30,134 nt of DNA from CAILZL01 sp050181835 (GCA_050181835.1 JBFXCU010000023.1:1-30134), one strand, 5' to 3'. Positions 6,574 through 15,604 are shown, numbered from the stretch's first letter. Numbers and translations are program-made. The notes: generated from the sequence alone by a model not told the origin.

Positions 6574-7899
6574 TTATCTACCGCTATTAGCAACCCGATT
6601 ACGCGGCGCATTGTGACCGTCATTGCGGCGCGGCGCACTTTGGCCATTACTATTGCCATTGCTGCGATTGCCATTACCACTATTGCGACCGCCGTTATTG
6701 CGATTATTGGCATGTTGACGTGGTGGACGCGCATCATGATCCACAACGATTGTGCCCGGTGGGCGCGGCGGCGGTGCGGAAATAACTGGCAGCGCTTCGC
6801 GGCGAATGGCTTTACCGGTCATTCGCTCAATGTCTTTTAGCAAGCCGGTTTCATCGGAGGCCACTAACGATACCGCCGTGCCGCTGGCCCCTGCTCTGCC
6901 AGTACGACCAATGCGATGCACATAGTCTTCTGGCACATTGGGCAGCTCGTAGTTAACGACATAGGGCAGTTCTTTGATATCCAAGCCGCGCGCTGCTACT
7001 TCGGTCGCCACCAAAGCGCGAATCTTGCCATCCTTGAATCCGGTCAATGCGGCAACGCGCGCTGATTGACTCTTGTTACCGTGAATGGCCGCAGAAGTAA
7101 TCGAATCATCCTGCAACTGTTTGCTGAGGCGATTGGCACCGTGCTTGGTGCGCGTGAATATCAACACTTGTTGCCATTCGTTGGCGCGAATCAGGTGTGA
7201 CAACAAGGCACGTTTTTCGTCTTTGTTAACCAAGTGCGCGAGTTGCGTAACAGATTCCACTGCCACATTGCGCCGTGCCACTTCTACTTCCACCGGGTTA
7301 CGCAACACGTTTTGTGTCAGCTTGCGAATATCATCGGAGTAAGTTGCTGAGAACATCAGATTTTGTCGTTTCGTAGGCAGCAAACGAACGATGCGACGAA
7401 TGTCGTTGATGAAGCCCATATCGAGCATGCGATCAGCTTCATCCAGTACTAGTATCTCTACTTGGCTAAGATCAACCGTGCGTTGTTGCGCATGATCCAA
7501 CAATCGTCCCGGCGTTGCGATCAGCACATCAATGCCACGTCGCAGCGCTTCAATCTGTGGATTGATACTGACACCGCCATACACCGCATGACTGCGCAAT
7601 GGCAGATACTTGCCATAGCTACGAATGCTTTCGGCAACTTGTAACGTGAGTTCACGAGTTGGAGTAAGCACCAGGGCACGCGGCGCAGTACCTTTGCGTT
7701 CAGATGCGGAGAGTTGATGCAGTAGCGGCAAGGTAAACCCTGCGGTCTTGCCGGTTCCAGTTTGTGCGCCAGCCAGCATATCGCGACCGGCGAGAATTTC
7801 AGGGATAGCGCGCGCTTGCACCGGTGTCGGTTCGGTATAACCACGTTCGGTTACGGCACGCACAATTTCAGGCAGAAGCCCGAGAGTTTCAAATGACAT
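6574..7899 (-). CDS. rhlE: DEAD-box RNA helicase RhlE
   Basis: This ATP-dependent RNA helicase is linked to ribosome assembly and RNA decay. The N-terminus MSFETLGLLPEIVRAV is the RhlE-type Q-motif region. Walker A AQTGTGKT is at 45-52, then PTRELTLQV, the DEAD box (LVLDEADRMLD), SAT (FSATYSD), the C-terminal RecA domain with ARGLDI, and YVHRIGRTGRAG. After about residue 385 the protein turns into a low-complexity Arg/Asn/Gly tail (many NG, NR and GR repeats), a probable non-specific RNA-binding extension. It is 441 residues, normal for the family. GAGGA lies ten bases before the ATG. The gene is monocistronic, with about 190 bp of leader to the next gene. Confidence 0.95.
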   Translation of the reverse strand: MSFETLGLLPEIVRAVTERGYTEPTPVQARAIPEILAGRDMLAGAQTGTGKTAGFTLPLLHQLSASERKGTAPRALVLTPTRELTLQVAESIRSYGKYLPLRSHAVYGGVSINPQIEALRRGIDVLIATPGRLLDHAQQRTVDLSQVEILVLDEADRMLDMGFINDIRRIVRLLPTKRQNLMFSATYSDDIRKLTQNVLRNPVEVEVARRNVAVESVTQLAHLVNKDEKRALLSHLIRANEWQQVLIFTRTKHGANRLSKQLQDDSITSAAIHGNKSQSARVAALTGFKDGKIRALVATEVAARGLDIKELPYVVNYELPNVPEDYVHRIGRTGRAGASGTAVSLVASDETGLLKDIERMTGKAIRREALPVISAPPPRPPGTIVVDHDARPPRQHANNRNNGGRNSGNGNRSNGNSNGQSAPRRNDGHNAPRNRVANSGR

Positions 7900-8093
7900 T
7901 TAAACAAATCCTCAACCAGCCTGCAGGAAAGTGATTTCCTAGTCCGGTGAGGCATGGACGTAAAATCGCGAATCAGAGCAGAAGAATCTGTTTATTTGCG
8001 AGAGGGAAAAGCGCCGGACAGCGCCATGAAGAGCACGCACTGTACACAGTGTTGTGCTGCTATGCACGATAAAGTTACGCTTTTGGCGTGCAA

Positions 8094-8540
8094 CTACTTG
8101 GTAGTACGCACCAGTAACACCGGCACCTTGGCGGTACGCACCACCTGCTCAGCATCACTGCCCATTACCACACGACTCAAACCACGCCGTCCGTGAGTAC
8201 CCAACACAATGAGATCGGCTTGCGATCGCTCAGCATCAGCGGCAATGGTTTTTCCAGCTTGTCCGCCGTGAGCTTCAATCAACTCGCTCTCAACAGGCAC
8301 ACCGGCATCAGCTACCTTGTGCCGAGCAACATCGAGTAGCTTTTCGCCACTTTCACGTAGCGCAGTAATCAACTCACCAGAATAGATGGTGCCTTCATAG
8401 GAAGCCACCACCATCAGTTCATTAACCACATGTACCAGACGAATGGTGGAGTGCTGATTGCTAGCTAGTTTGATCGCCTCAGCCAGACCACGCGCAGCGG
8501 TTTCACTACCATCAATGGGAACCAAAATTTTCTGATACAC
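8094..8540 (-). CDS. Universal stress protein (UspA family), ATP-binding type
   Basis: This is a 148-residue single-domain Usp. It opens VYQKILVPIDGS (Asp10 of the nucleotide pocket) and ends with GTHGRRG-x6-MGS-DAEQV, which satisfies the G-2x-G-9x-G-S ATP-binding motif of ATP-binding Usp proteins. I place the start at GTG 8540: AGGAG lies seven bases upstream, whereas the frame's earlier TTG at 8564 lacks a site and would add eight non-family residues. The protein is cytoplasmic and probably dimeric, and is induced under stress in relatives. It stands alone between rhlE and the LOV/GGDEF gene, which ends 128 bp upstream. Confidence 0.93.
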   Translation of the reverse strand: MYQKILVPIDGSETAARGLAEAIKLASNQHSTIRLVHVVNELMVVASYEGTIYSGELITALRESGEKLLDVARHKVADAGVPVESELIEAHGGQAGKTIAADAERSQADLIVLGTHGRRGLSRVVMGSDAEQVVRTAKVPVLLVRTTK

Positions 8541-8668
8541 GCCGCATCTCCTAGCAACCAACAAGGGTTGTGACGCCTAGTTGATAACAGGTCAACCGCC
8601 CTGTCAATCAGACAATTCCGAAGACGAGCTATGGAGAGCTACGTGAGTGATTCGCGTAAGACAGGAGT

Positions 8669-9655
8669 TCAGCCAGCCGCCAGTATTAACTGGTTGGCAT
8701 TGCAGGCCCTAAGTTCATGCGCCGCCATCGAGATGAATTCCTCAACGCTATCTGTTACTCCCGGAACAGCACAGACAATACCAGCGCTGATTGTCAGGTA
8801 GCGCGATCCCACCGCACGTGGATGATGAATAGCTAGATCGCGCACTCGACCCATGACCAACTCACCCATCTGGATTGCCTGCTTAGAATCGCTGGACAAG
8901 GTCGCGGCAACAACTTGGGAATCTTCCCAGCGAGCACATAAATCGCTGGCGCGGCGGAAACAACCAGCAATAGCACGTGCCACCCGCTTAAAAGTAAGTT
9001 CAGTACCATTCACACCAAAAACATCGCGGTAGGCAGCTGCGCCATCGATACTGAACAGCAAGATGCTTAATGATCGCTGCTCACGTTGCGCCAGTGAAAA
9101 ATCACGGCGCAACAGATCCTCGAAATAAGATCGACGCAACAACCCCGTTTGCCGATCTTCACACACATGGGCCAACATTCGTTGCGTATTCAAATTCGCA
9201 TCGCCAGTCATTTCACTGACCGCCGATACAGCTTCATTACCTAAGCGGTGGAAGCTCACGAAATGGGAGACATTTCCTTGTGAGTCACGGAGAGGAACCA
9301 GTTGCAAATCATTGATGAACTGCGAGCCGTTTTTGCGATAGTTATGCAGTGTGGCATGACAGGCAACGCCTTGCCGCAGGGCCGCACGGATTTTCTGCAG
9401 GGCGTCATCATTACCCTCATCCTGTTGCAATAAATGCCAGTCGCGATCAACGACCTCCTGCTTCGAATAACCACTGAGCCGCTCGAAGGCATGATTGACG
9501 TACACTACCGGCCACCCCGGGATGCATGCATCGCATACCACCACCCCATCGGGCGAGGCATCGATCACGCTTTGCAACAACTGCCAATCCAACGACAATA
9601 TGGTCTCCGGCAAGCTCATAGGGGAGGCAATTGAGCCTAACGCCACCTTCAGCAC
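8669..9655 (-). CDS. LOV-like PAS domain plus degenerate GGDEF domain protein
   Basis: This 328-residue, probably cytoplasmic protein has no membrane segment. Residues about 22-138 form a PAS domain with clear LOV-family features: NHAFERLSGYS, then DRDWHLLQ at 70-77 in the place of GxNCRFLQ, then NYRKNGSQFIND at 105-116, PLRDSQGNVSHFVSF. The adduct-forming cysteine is Trp73 and the last flavin-contacting Gln is His136, so normal LOV photochemistry is not expected; the two Asn contacts (105, 115) remain. Residues about 165-325 are GGDEF-fold (DRQTGLLRRSYFEDLL... SILLFSIDG), but the signature reads RWEDSQV at 242-248 instead of RWGGDEF, so diguanylate cyclase activity is unlikely. The start is GTG 9655; ATG 9619 is an alternative. 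It follows nagZ by 29 bp. Confidence 0.85.
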   Translation of the reverse strand: MLKVALGSIASPMSLPETILSLDWQLLQSVIDASPDGVVVCDACIPGWPVVYVNHAFERLSGYSKQEVVDRDWHLLQQDEGNDDALQKIRAALRQGVACHATLHNYRKNGSQFINDLQLVPLRDSQGNVSHFVSFHRLGNEAVSAVSEMTGDANLNTQRMLAHVCEDRQTGLLRRSYFEDLLRRDFSLAQREQRSLSILLFSIDGAAAYRDVFGVNGTELTFKRVARAIAGCFRRASDLCARWEDSQVVAATLSSDSKQAIQMGELVMGRVRDLAIHHPRAVGSRYLTISAGIVCAVPGVTDSVEEFISMAAHELRACNANQLILAAG

Positions 9656-9684
9656 TTTGCACTCATGGAATGCACTCTATGCTT

Positions 9685-10722
9685 TCAAACTGAGAACTGA
9701 GTGCTCTCTTGAATACTTGACAGTGCAACCAAGCTGCTTTTCCACTGTGCAGAAGCCAGTAACTGCTGTTGATTCAATGCCGGCCCTCCGTGCAGTCTAG
9801 CCAGCCGCATCAGGCTGACGGGGTCGGGCTGGATATCCAGTTCACGCAGAGTTTGCAACACTGCTTCGCGGTGATTACAAATCAACACCATATCGCACCC
9901 TGCCACCAATGCCTTGTGGGCCCGTTGCGGCATCGGCCCCATGATACTTGCACCTTCCATACTCAAGTCATCGGAAAACACCGCGCCCGAAAAACCCAAT
10001 TTTCCCCGCAATTCATCGACCAGCCACTTGCGTGAAAAACTGGCCGGGACATTATCGACTTGCTCGAACACCACATGTGCGGCCATCACCGCAGGTAATT
10101 GATTGTCGATCAGCCGTTCATAGGGATGAATGTCATTGCTCATATCCACATAGCGTCGTCGATCCACTGGTAAGGCCACATGCGAATCAGCCACCACCGC
10201 ACCATGCCCCGGAAAATGCTTGGCAACAGCACACATACCCGCATCGCGCATACCGTGCATCATCGCCAGGGCCAATTGGCCCGTCACCGTTGATTCACGA
10301 TGAAAAGACCGGTCGCCAATGACACTACTGGCACCGTAGTCAAGATCAACAACCGGACCAAAGCTCAGATCAATACCTACCGCACGCAATTCCGCTGCCA
10401 GCAGCCATCCCGCCTGCTGCGCCAACTGCAATCCCGCCCGTTGATTCTGATCGTAAAGCTGGCCGATCAGACGCATTGGTGGCAGCACGGTAAACTCTTT
10501 GCGAAAGCGCTGTACCCGACCACCTTCATAATCCACTGCTAATAGTAATGCTGGGGTACGTACCGACCGCACCTCGGCTATCAACTCCTGTATCTGCTCG
10601 CGGCTCTCGAAGTTGCGCGTAAACAGAATCACCCCGCCTACCAGTGGATGCTTGAGTAACTCCCGCTCATCAGCTTGCAACTCCTTACCAAGCAGGTCGA
10701 TCATGATGGGCCCAAGCGTCAT
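9685..10722 (-). CDS. nagZ: Beta-N-acetylglucosaminidase NagZ
   Basis: This glycoside hydrolase family 3 enzyme of the cytoplasm removes GlcNAc from GlcNAc-anhydroMurNAc peptides during peptidoglycan recycling. The signature KHFPGHG at 168-174 is followed by the Asp179-Ser-His181 acid/base dyad loop. The nucleophile lies in FSDDLSMEG (Asp251), and substrate-binding VDYEGGRVQRF is at 63-73 (usually VDQEGG). It is 345 residues, standard single-domain size. Its ATG overlaps the rlmD stop by four bases, so it is translationally coupled, and the LOV/GGDEF gene follows 29 bp later. Confidence 0.95.
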   Translation of the reverse strand: MTLGPIMIDLLGKELQADERELLKHPLVGGVILFTRNFESREQIQELIAEVRSVRTPALLLAVDYEGGRVQRFRKEFTVLPPMRLIGQLYDQNQRAGLQLAQQAGWLLAAELRAVGIDLSFGPVVDLDYGASSVIGDRSFHRESTVTGQLALAMMHGMRDAGMCAVAKHFPGHGAVVADSHVALPVDRRRYVDMSNDIHPYERLIDNQLPAVMAAHVVFEQVDNVPASFSRKWLVDELRGKLGFSGAVFSDDLSMEGASIMGPMPQRAHKALVAGCDMVLICNHREAVLQTLRELDIQPDPVSLMRLARLHGGPALNQQQLLASAQWKSSLVALSSIQESTQFSV

Positions 10723-12062
10723 ATGCGCACTCCGTATCGCTCGAATACCGCAACGGATTCAACATGTGCGGTATGTGGAAACATATCGAATACCCCAGCT
10801 GATTTAAGCGTATAGCCCAACTCATGCACCAGAATACCTGCATCACGCGCCAGACTACCAGGATGGCAGGAGATGTAGACCACTCGCCGTGCATCACAAT
10901 CAGCGATGACCGGCAAAATTTCACGGGCACCAGCGCGCGGTGGATCAAGTAACACCTTATTGAAGGTGCGTTTGGCAAACGGCGAATCTTTATGTTCATC
11001 AAACAAATTCGCCACCATGAACTCAACGTTGTTCACGCTGTTGCGTTTTGCATTCTGACGTGCGCGCTCCACCAATGTCGCTTCACCTTCTATGCCCAGT
11101 ACTTGTTTAACGCGCTGCGCGATAGGTAAAGAAAAATTCCCTAATCCACAAAATAAATCTAGCACCGTATCCTGCGCTTGTACTTCCAGCAGCTCCAAAG
11201 AGAGCGCCACCATCTGTTGATTCAGCTCAGCATTAATTTGAATAAAGTCATTGGGCAAAAATTCAAACTCCAGCTTGAACTGTGGCAGCGCATAAATCAG
11301 CGGCTGTACCGTCTCTGGATGCAATGGCTTGATACTGTCGTAACCTTCTCGTTGCAAGTAGATCTGCACACCATGCTGAATTCGGAACGCATGTAAGACC
11401 GCATAATCTGCTTCGGTCAAATCATCCAGAATACGAATCACCAGTGCGGTTACATTATCGGCCACTGCGGCTTCTACTTGCGGCGCGCGGTCACGTACGC
11501 TCAGACTGCCTAGCAATACACTTAATGGCTCTATCAGCGAAGTGAGCGGCTCGCGTAATACTTCACATCGAGTGATATCTGCCAGTTTGCTACTGCTGCG
11601 CTCACGAAAGCCGACCAGGGTACGATTTTTTTGCGCCACCCAGCGGGCACCTAAGCGCGCCCGCCGCCGATAATTCCACACATCAGCTTGGAGTGGTGGC
11701 AGCACAACCGGCACCTCAACTTTGCCAATGCGAGCCATATTTTCCAACAATTGACTCTGCTTCAACTCAAGTTGCTTGTCCGAGCTTAAATGCTGCTCGG
11801 CACAGCCACCGCACATAGAGTAGTGCTGACACTTTGGCTCAACCCGATCCGCCGAAGCCTTAATCACTTGCACTAGCTTGGCTTCTTGTATGCCCTTGCG
11901 TCGTTGCAGCAATTGCACTTCCACCGTCTCACCAGGCAGCGCACCAGGAATAAATACGACACGGCCATCTAACTTGGCAATGCCCTGCGCTTCATGTGAC
12001 AGATCGACTACTTCAAGCTGCTGTGGCGGCAGCATCCGCATTGCATGCTTGCGCCGGGTCAT
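10719..12062 (-). CDS. rlmD: 23S rRNA (uracil-1939-C5)-methyltransferase RlmD
   Basis: This SAM-dependent methyltransferase makes m5U1939 in 23S rRNA. It has an N-terminal TRAM domain (VVDLSHEAQGIAKLDGRVVFIPGALPGE), the iron-sulfur ligands C78-x5-C84-x2-C87 (CQHYSMCGGC) plus a later Cys in ITRCEVL, SAM motif DLFCGLGNFSLPIA, LLDPPRAGA, and the catalytic Cys399 in YISCHPGS. I choose ATG 12062 because its ATGA overlaps the stop of the exonuclease gene; an upstream in-frame ATG at 12080 would lie inside that gene. It is 447 residues and is coupled again to nagZ by an ATGA overlap. Confidence 0.95.
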   Translation of the reverse strand: MTRRKHAMRMLPPQQLEVVDLSHEAQGIAKLDGRVVFIPGALPGETVEVQLLQRRKGIQEAKLVQVIKASADRVEPKCQHYSMCGGCAEQHLSSDKQLELKQSQLLENMARIGKVEVPVVLPPLQADVWNYRRRARLGARWVAQKNRTLVGFRERSSSKLADITRCEVLREPLTSLIEPLSVLLGSLSVRDRAPQVEAAVADNVTALVIRILDDLTEADYAVLHAFRIQHGVQIYLQREGYDSIKPLHPETVQPLIYALPQFKLEFEFLPNDFIQINAELNQQMVALSLELLEVQAQDTVLDLFCGLGNFSLPIAQRVKQVLGIEGEATLVERARQNAKRNSVNNVEFMVANLFDEHKDSPFAKRTFNKVLLDPPRAGAREILPVIADCDARRVVYISCHPGSLARDAGILVHELGYTLKSAGVFDMFPHTAHVESVAVFERYGVRI

Positions 12063-12838
12063 GTTGGCACCTCTGGCCATGCCGCCAGAAATTCCTGGAA
12101 GTGTGGTTTGCTCTGCGAATGCAGATGCTCGCGTACTTGCCTAATCTCGATGGCATATTGCTCTCGCGATAATCGACCACGCATCATTTCAAAACGCAAA
12201 TACACCAAGAAAGTATTCAACACATCGGTTTCGCAATAATGGCGGATCTGCTCGATACCGCCTTCCAACCAGCAGTCCCATACCTTGTCACCGCTCATCC
12301 CCAACTTGCCCGGCAGGTTCAGCAACATGGCGATGTTCTGCAAGCTGGCACGGCCACGCCCTTGATAACCAGACAACACATCCATGACGTCAATGTGTCG
12401 CCAGTGAAAACGGTTTAAGTAGTTATTCCAACGGAATCCTTGATCTTCATCACCGGTTTCCCAATAACGGGGTGCCTGAATACCATGACGCAGTGCGCGA
12501 TAGTGCAGCACCGGCAAATCAAAGCCACTACCATTCCACGACACCAGATCAGGTGTGTACTTTTCTATGCCATCAAAGAAGCGTTGAATCAGCTCTGCCT
12601 CTGGTGCATTGGGTTCACCCAGAGACCACACTTTGAAGCTGTCGCGCGTACGCAGTGCAACCGAAATTGCCACCACTCGCTGTTGCTCCAAACTAAGAAA
12701 CTCAGTACCGGTTTGCTCGCGGCGCTTGGTCTGCATTACATACCCCACCTGTTTGTCGGTGAGGTCATCCAACTCATAAATACGTCGCCCCAATTCCACA
12801 TCGGGAATGGTTTCGATATCAAAGGAAAAAACATGCAT
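12059..12838 (-). CDS. Predicted 3'-5' exonuclease, PolB-like
   Basis: The 259-residue product belongs to the family of stand-alone exonucleases related to the DNA polymerase B proofreading domain. MHVFSFDIETIPD carries the first Asp-x-Glu pair (D7, E9). SWNGSGFDLPVLHYRAL gives the second motif and HYCETDVLNTFLVYLRF the third, so the DEDD metal ligands are present. The substrate is unknown; a DNA or RNA repair or turnover role is inferred from the fold only. It heads the four-gene group exonuclease-rlmD-nagZ-LOV/GGDEF and is divergent from the DUF1223 gene, with 112 bp of shared promoter space. Confidence 0.88.
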   Translation of the reverse strand: MHVFSFDIETIPDVELGRRIYELDDLTDKQVGYVMQTKRREQTGTEFLSLEQQRVVAISVALRTRDSFKVWSLGEPNAPEAELIQRFFDGIEKYTPDLVSWNGSGFDLPVLHYRALRHGIQAPRYWETGDEDQGFRWNNYLNRFHWRHIDVMDVLSGYQGRGRASLQNIAMLLNLPGKLGMSGDKVWDCWLEGGIEQIRHYCETDVLNTFLVYLRFEMMRGRLSREQYAIEIRQVREHLHSQSKPHFQEFLAAWPEVPT

Positions 12839-12950
12839 TGTGAAAGCTGCCGTGAAATAGTCGGCCTATTCTACCTGCGGCGTATGCACATGTAACTTCT
12901 TACCTGCTTATCCCGAATTGACCTACAGAAACACACTTATCGGATAAATC

Positions 12951-13652
12951 ATGCGTAGCCATATAATTGCCATACTGATGACATTCATTTTCTCGGCTGG
13001 CATTACGAGCAACGCCGCACCCCGCCCGACTGTGATTGAGCTATTCACATCACAGGGATGTAGTTCCTGCCCGCCTGCCGATGCCTTGCTGAGCGAGCTA
13101 TCCAGCCGACCTGATGTGCTCGCATTAGCATTCCACGTTGATTACTGGGACAGCCTTGGGTGGCATGACCGTTTTGCCTTGCCATTATCCACACAACGAC
13201 AACAGCGTTATGCCAGCGCGCTAAGGCTTGGCAATATATTTACACCACAGCTGATTATTGACGGTCAACTCAGCCGTGTGGGCTCTAATCGCAGCAGCAT
13301 TCTTGGTGTCGTGAAGCAGCCACGCAGCGGCATTCCGGTACATACTTCAGTGATTAACAGCAGGCTGCATGTGCAATTGGATGGAGCACCAGATACGCCA
13401 TACGATGTGCTGATTGTTGCCTATCTTCCGCAATCACTCACATCGATTGGGCGCGGTGAGAATGCTGGCCGCAAACTCAAGGAAACCAATATTGTGCGTG
13501 ACTTGCGCGTATTAGGCAGATGGGACGCAGACAACAACCGGTTCAGCATGGACATGACCTCATTATCCACCGAGGCAACCCGTGCTGCGGTGTTGTTGCA
13601 GCAACCTGATCAGGGCCCCATTGTGGGCGCAACCATTATTTCCTTGCGTTAA
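12951..13652 (+). CDS. Secreted thioredoxin-like DUF1223 protein
   Basis: The 233-residue product has a Sec signal peptide (hydrophobic core about residues 4-19, likely cleavage after SNAA). It carries the DUF1223 hallmark IELFTSQGCSSCPPADALL, with a CxxC pair at C37/C40. The region HVDYWDSLGWHDRFA and TPQLIIDG, with a cis-Pro-like TPQ, fit a thioredoxin fold. The location should be the periplasm. The family is uncharacterised, and a redox role is inferred from the CxxC motif. It is a lone plus-strand gene, convergent with acpS (30 bp gap) and divergent from the exonuclease. Confidence 0.9.
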   Translation: MRSHIIAILMTFIFSAGITSNAAPRPTVIELFTSQGCSSCPPADALLSELSSRPDVLALAFHVDYWDSLGWHDRFALPLSTQRQQRYASALRLGNIFTPQLIIDGQLSRVGSNRSSILGVVKQPRSGIPVHTSVINSRLHVQLDGAPDTPYDVLIVAYLPQSLTSIGRGENAGRKLKETNIVRDLRVLGRWDADNNRFSMDMTSLSTEATRAAVLLQQPDQGPIVGATIISLR

Positions 13653-13682
13653 GCCGGGCTTGTCGGTCTGTTAACGAACGGT

Positions 13683-14063
13683 CTACGCCGACATCAGAAC
13701 CGCAACGGCGACGATTAATCCCTCTTCATCCGTCAGGGTAAGATGCCCCTTGCCAATACCCAGTTGTTGACAGATATCACGACCCTGCGCCGACCAGATG
13801 ACTTCCGGCTTGCCAGCTTTATTTGGCAGGTAGCCAGAATCACGTATCCATATACCATCCGCAAAACCGGTACCCATGGCTTTTACAATGGCTTCTTTAG
13901 CTGCCCAGTGCATGGCAAGGAATCTCGCTGGACGCTTACTGTGCTGAAACAGCTCCACTTCCGCTGGTAACAGCAAGTGTTTAACCAAGCGCGCACCATG
14001 ACGTGCATACATCTGTTCAAAGCGCTCGATCTTGACGATATCGGTGCCAATGCCGTGGATCAC
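13683..14063 (-). CDS. acpS: Holo-[acyl-carrier-protein] synthase
   Basis: This enzyme transfers 4'-phosphopantetheine from CoA to the acyl carrier protein. The 126-residue product carries the two metal-binding motifs: GIGTDIV (Asp8) and HWAAKEAIVKAMGTG (Glu57). The C-terminus LTLTDEEGLIVAVAVL matches the SLSD/H...A family end. The start is GTG, overlapping the pdxJ stop as GTGA, so the two are translationally coupled. It is the last gene of the lepA-to-acpS block; a pdxJ-acpS pair is the usual gammaproteobacterial order. Confidence 0.95.
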   Translation of the reverse strand: MIHGIGTDIVKIERFEQMYARHGARLVKHLLLPAEVELFQHSKRPARFLAMHWAAKEAIVKAMGTGFADGIWIRDSGYLPNKAGKPEVIWSAQGRDICQQLGIGKGHLTLTDEEGLIVAVAVLMSA

Positions 14064-14806
14064 AACGAACTCCGTGCCTCACACATCAGGCGCTTCATCT
14101 CAGTCACCGCAGTAGGTAAGCCAACGAAAATCGCGCGCGAGATAATGGCATGACCAATATTGAGTTCAATAATGTCAGGAATACAGGCAACAGGTTGTAC
14201 ATTGTGGTAGTGCAAACCATGACCAGCATTAACAACCAGTCCTAGCTTTTTTGCATGGCTGGCAGCCTCCTGCAAGCGCGCCAACTCGCGTGCCTGTTCC
14301 ACGCCGTGGGAATCAGCATAGGCACCGGTATGTAGTTCAACCACGGGGGCCCCCACCTTGGCAGCGGCATCCAATTGGTTAGGCTCTGGATCGACAAACA
14401 AAGAAACCCGCACCCCCACTACCGCAAGCCGCTGCACAGCCGCTTGAATAGCAGCGAAATTACCGAGCACATCCAGGCCACCTTCAGTCGTCAACTCTGC
14501 GCGTCTTTCCGGCACCAAGCACGCGTCTTGCGGCTTCACCGTTTCAGCCAGTTCCACCATTGCTTCAGTACAAGCCATTTCCAAATTCATCCGCGTCTGT
14601 AACGCGCTACGCATGAGGTGCACATCACGATCTTGAATATGGCGGCGGTCTTCACGCAGATGTAGTGTGATGCTATCCGCACCAGACTGTTCCGCCAGCA
14701 GCGCTGCGGTCAGCGGGTCTGGATAAGTCGTACCACGCACTTGGCGCAGGGTAGCGACGTGATCAATATTCAGACCTAAAAAAATCGTGCGGTTATTAAA
14801 AGACAT
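14060..14806 (-). CDS. pdxJ: Pyridoxine 5'-phosphate synthase PdxJ
   Basis: PdxJ condenses 1-deoxy-D-xylulose 5-phosphate with 3-amino-2-oxopropyl phosphate, the last ring-forming step of vitamin B6 synthesis. GLNIDHVATLRQVRGTTYPD is the family N-terminus. The catalytic residues appear as His49 (TLHLREDRRHI), Glu76 (MNLEMACT) and His196 (VNAGHGLHYHNV). The C-terminal ELNIGHAIISRAIFVGL closes the TIM barrel. It is 248 residues, normal. It lies 33 bp after recO and is coupled to acpS. Confidence 0.96.
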   Translation of the reverse strand: MSFNNRTIFLGLNIDHVATLRQVRGTTYPDPLTAALLAEQSGADSITLHLREDRRHIQDRDVHLMRSALQTRMNLEMACTEAMVELAETVKPQDACLVPERRAELTTEGGLDVLGNFAAIQAAVQRLAVVGVRVSLFVDPEPNQLDAAAKVGAPVVELHTGAYADSHGVEQARELARLQEAASHAKKLGLVVNAGHGLHYHNVQPVACIPDIIELNIGHAIISRAIFVGLPTAVTEMKRLMCEARSSL

Positions 14807-14839
14807 ACATATCTACTTTATTTCACCTGATTTAAGTCG

Positions 14840-15583
14840 CTACGGCTTGGCACGTAGCTGTCGTAGATTCCCGAGTATCTCACGACTCTGCAAACGGCGG
14901 CCATCAAGGACATAATCAAGCACGCTACGCAACAAGTAGCGCACTTCAATTTTCTGCTGCGAATCGGTAAATACCTCGGCTGCCAGAGCCAGTAGCGTGG
15001 CACCAGAGTAAACACCCTTCGCGGCATTGGCTGTGGCGGTTACGGGTAATGGCCCCAGCTCCAGAACATAGCGATAACATGCAGTCGGTTCAATTTCGAG
15101 ACCGGATTCGGCTTCATGCCGTAACAACAAGCCAAACCCAAGCGCATGCAATAACCGCTTTTCAAACAGGCGTAATGTCAATAATTCATCGATGCCCGCT
15201 TTAAGGCTTTGCAAAGTGAGATTGTATAAGTCAAACAGCTCAGTCTGTGGATCATGCAAGTGCAATAACTTGAGTAACAGTTCATTGAGATAAAAGCCGC
15301 TCAACATACGCGCCGCAGGTAAAGCATATGGCTCACCGACCAATTCAGCGGCACTTAACTGCCCCGCCTCTCCCTTGCCGGAGCATGACACCAAGATGGG
15401 CTGAAACGCTTGCAAAGTCGCCGCCAAACCCTGTTTGCTACCGCGCACGCCTCTGGCAAACACAGTTAGACGACCATGATCGCGGGTGAATAGATCAACG
15501 ATCCGACTGGTGTCTCGGTAGGGTCGTTGATGCAACACATAGGCGGGTTGCAGCTGAATACGATGTGTAGTCTGGTGGTTCAT
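14840..15583 (-). CDS. recO: DNA repair protein RecO
   Basis: RecO is the RecF-pathway mediator that loads RecA on gapped DNA with RecR. The N-terminal OB-fold reads QPAYVLHQRPYRDTSRIVDLFTRDHGRLTVFARGVRG, the family signature, followed by the helical C-terminal domain (YLNELLLKLL, FEKRLLHALGFG). The frame extends to TTG 15598, but homologues start a few residues before QPAYVLH, so ATG 15583 (247 residues) is preferred. No strong ribosome site distinguishes them. It follows era by about 20 bp in the conserved rnc-era-recO order. Confidence 0.94.
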   Translation of the reverse strand: MNHQTTHRIQLQPAYVLHQRPYRDTSRIVDLFTRDHGRLTVFARGVRGSKQGLAATLQAFQPILVSCSGKGEAGQLSAAELVGEPYALPAARMLSGFYLNELLLKLLHLHDPQTELFDLYNLTLQSLKAGIDELLTLRLFEKRLLHALGFGLLLRHEAESGLEIEPTACYRYVLELGPLPVTATANAAKGVYSGATLLALAAEVFTDSQQKIEVRYLLRSVLDYVLDGRRLQSREILGNLRQLRAKP

Positions 15584-15604
15584 GAAATCGTGAACCAAGC
15601 AATC

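Noticed and set aside
8049..8062. Short inverted repeat near CACTGTACACAGTG downstream of the usp gene
   Set aside because: Arms are only five bases with no T-tract; too weak to call a terminator or operator.
9948..10322. 124-codon plus-strand ORF within nagZ
   Set aside because: It lies wholly antisense to the conserved nagZ catalytic region and is rich in Pro, His and Arg.
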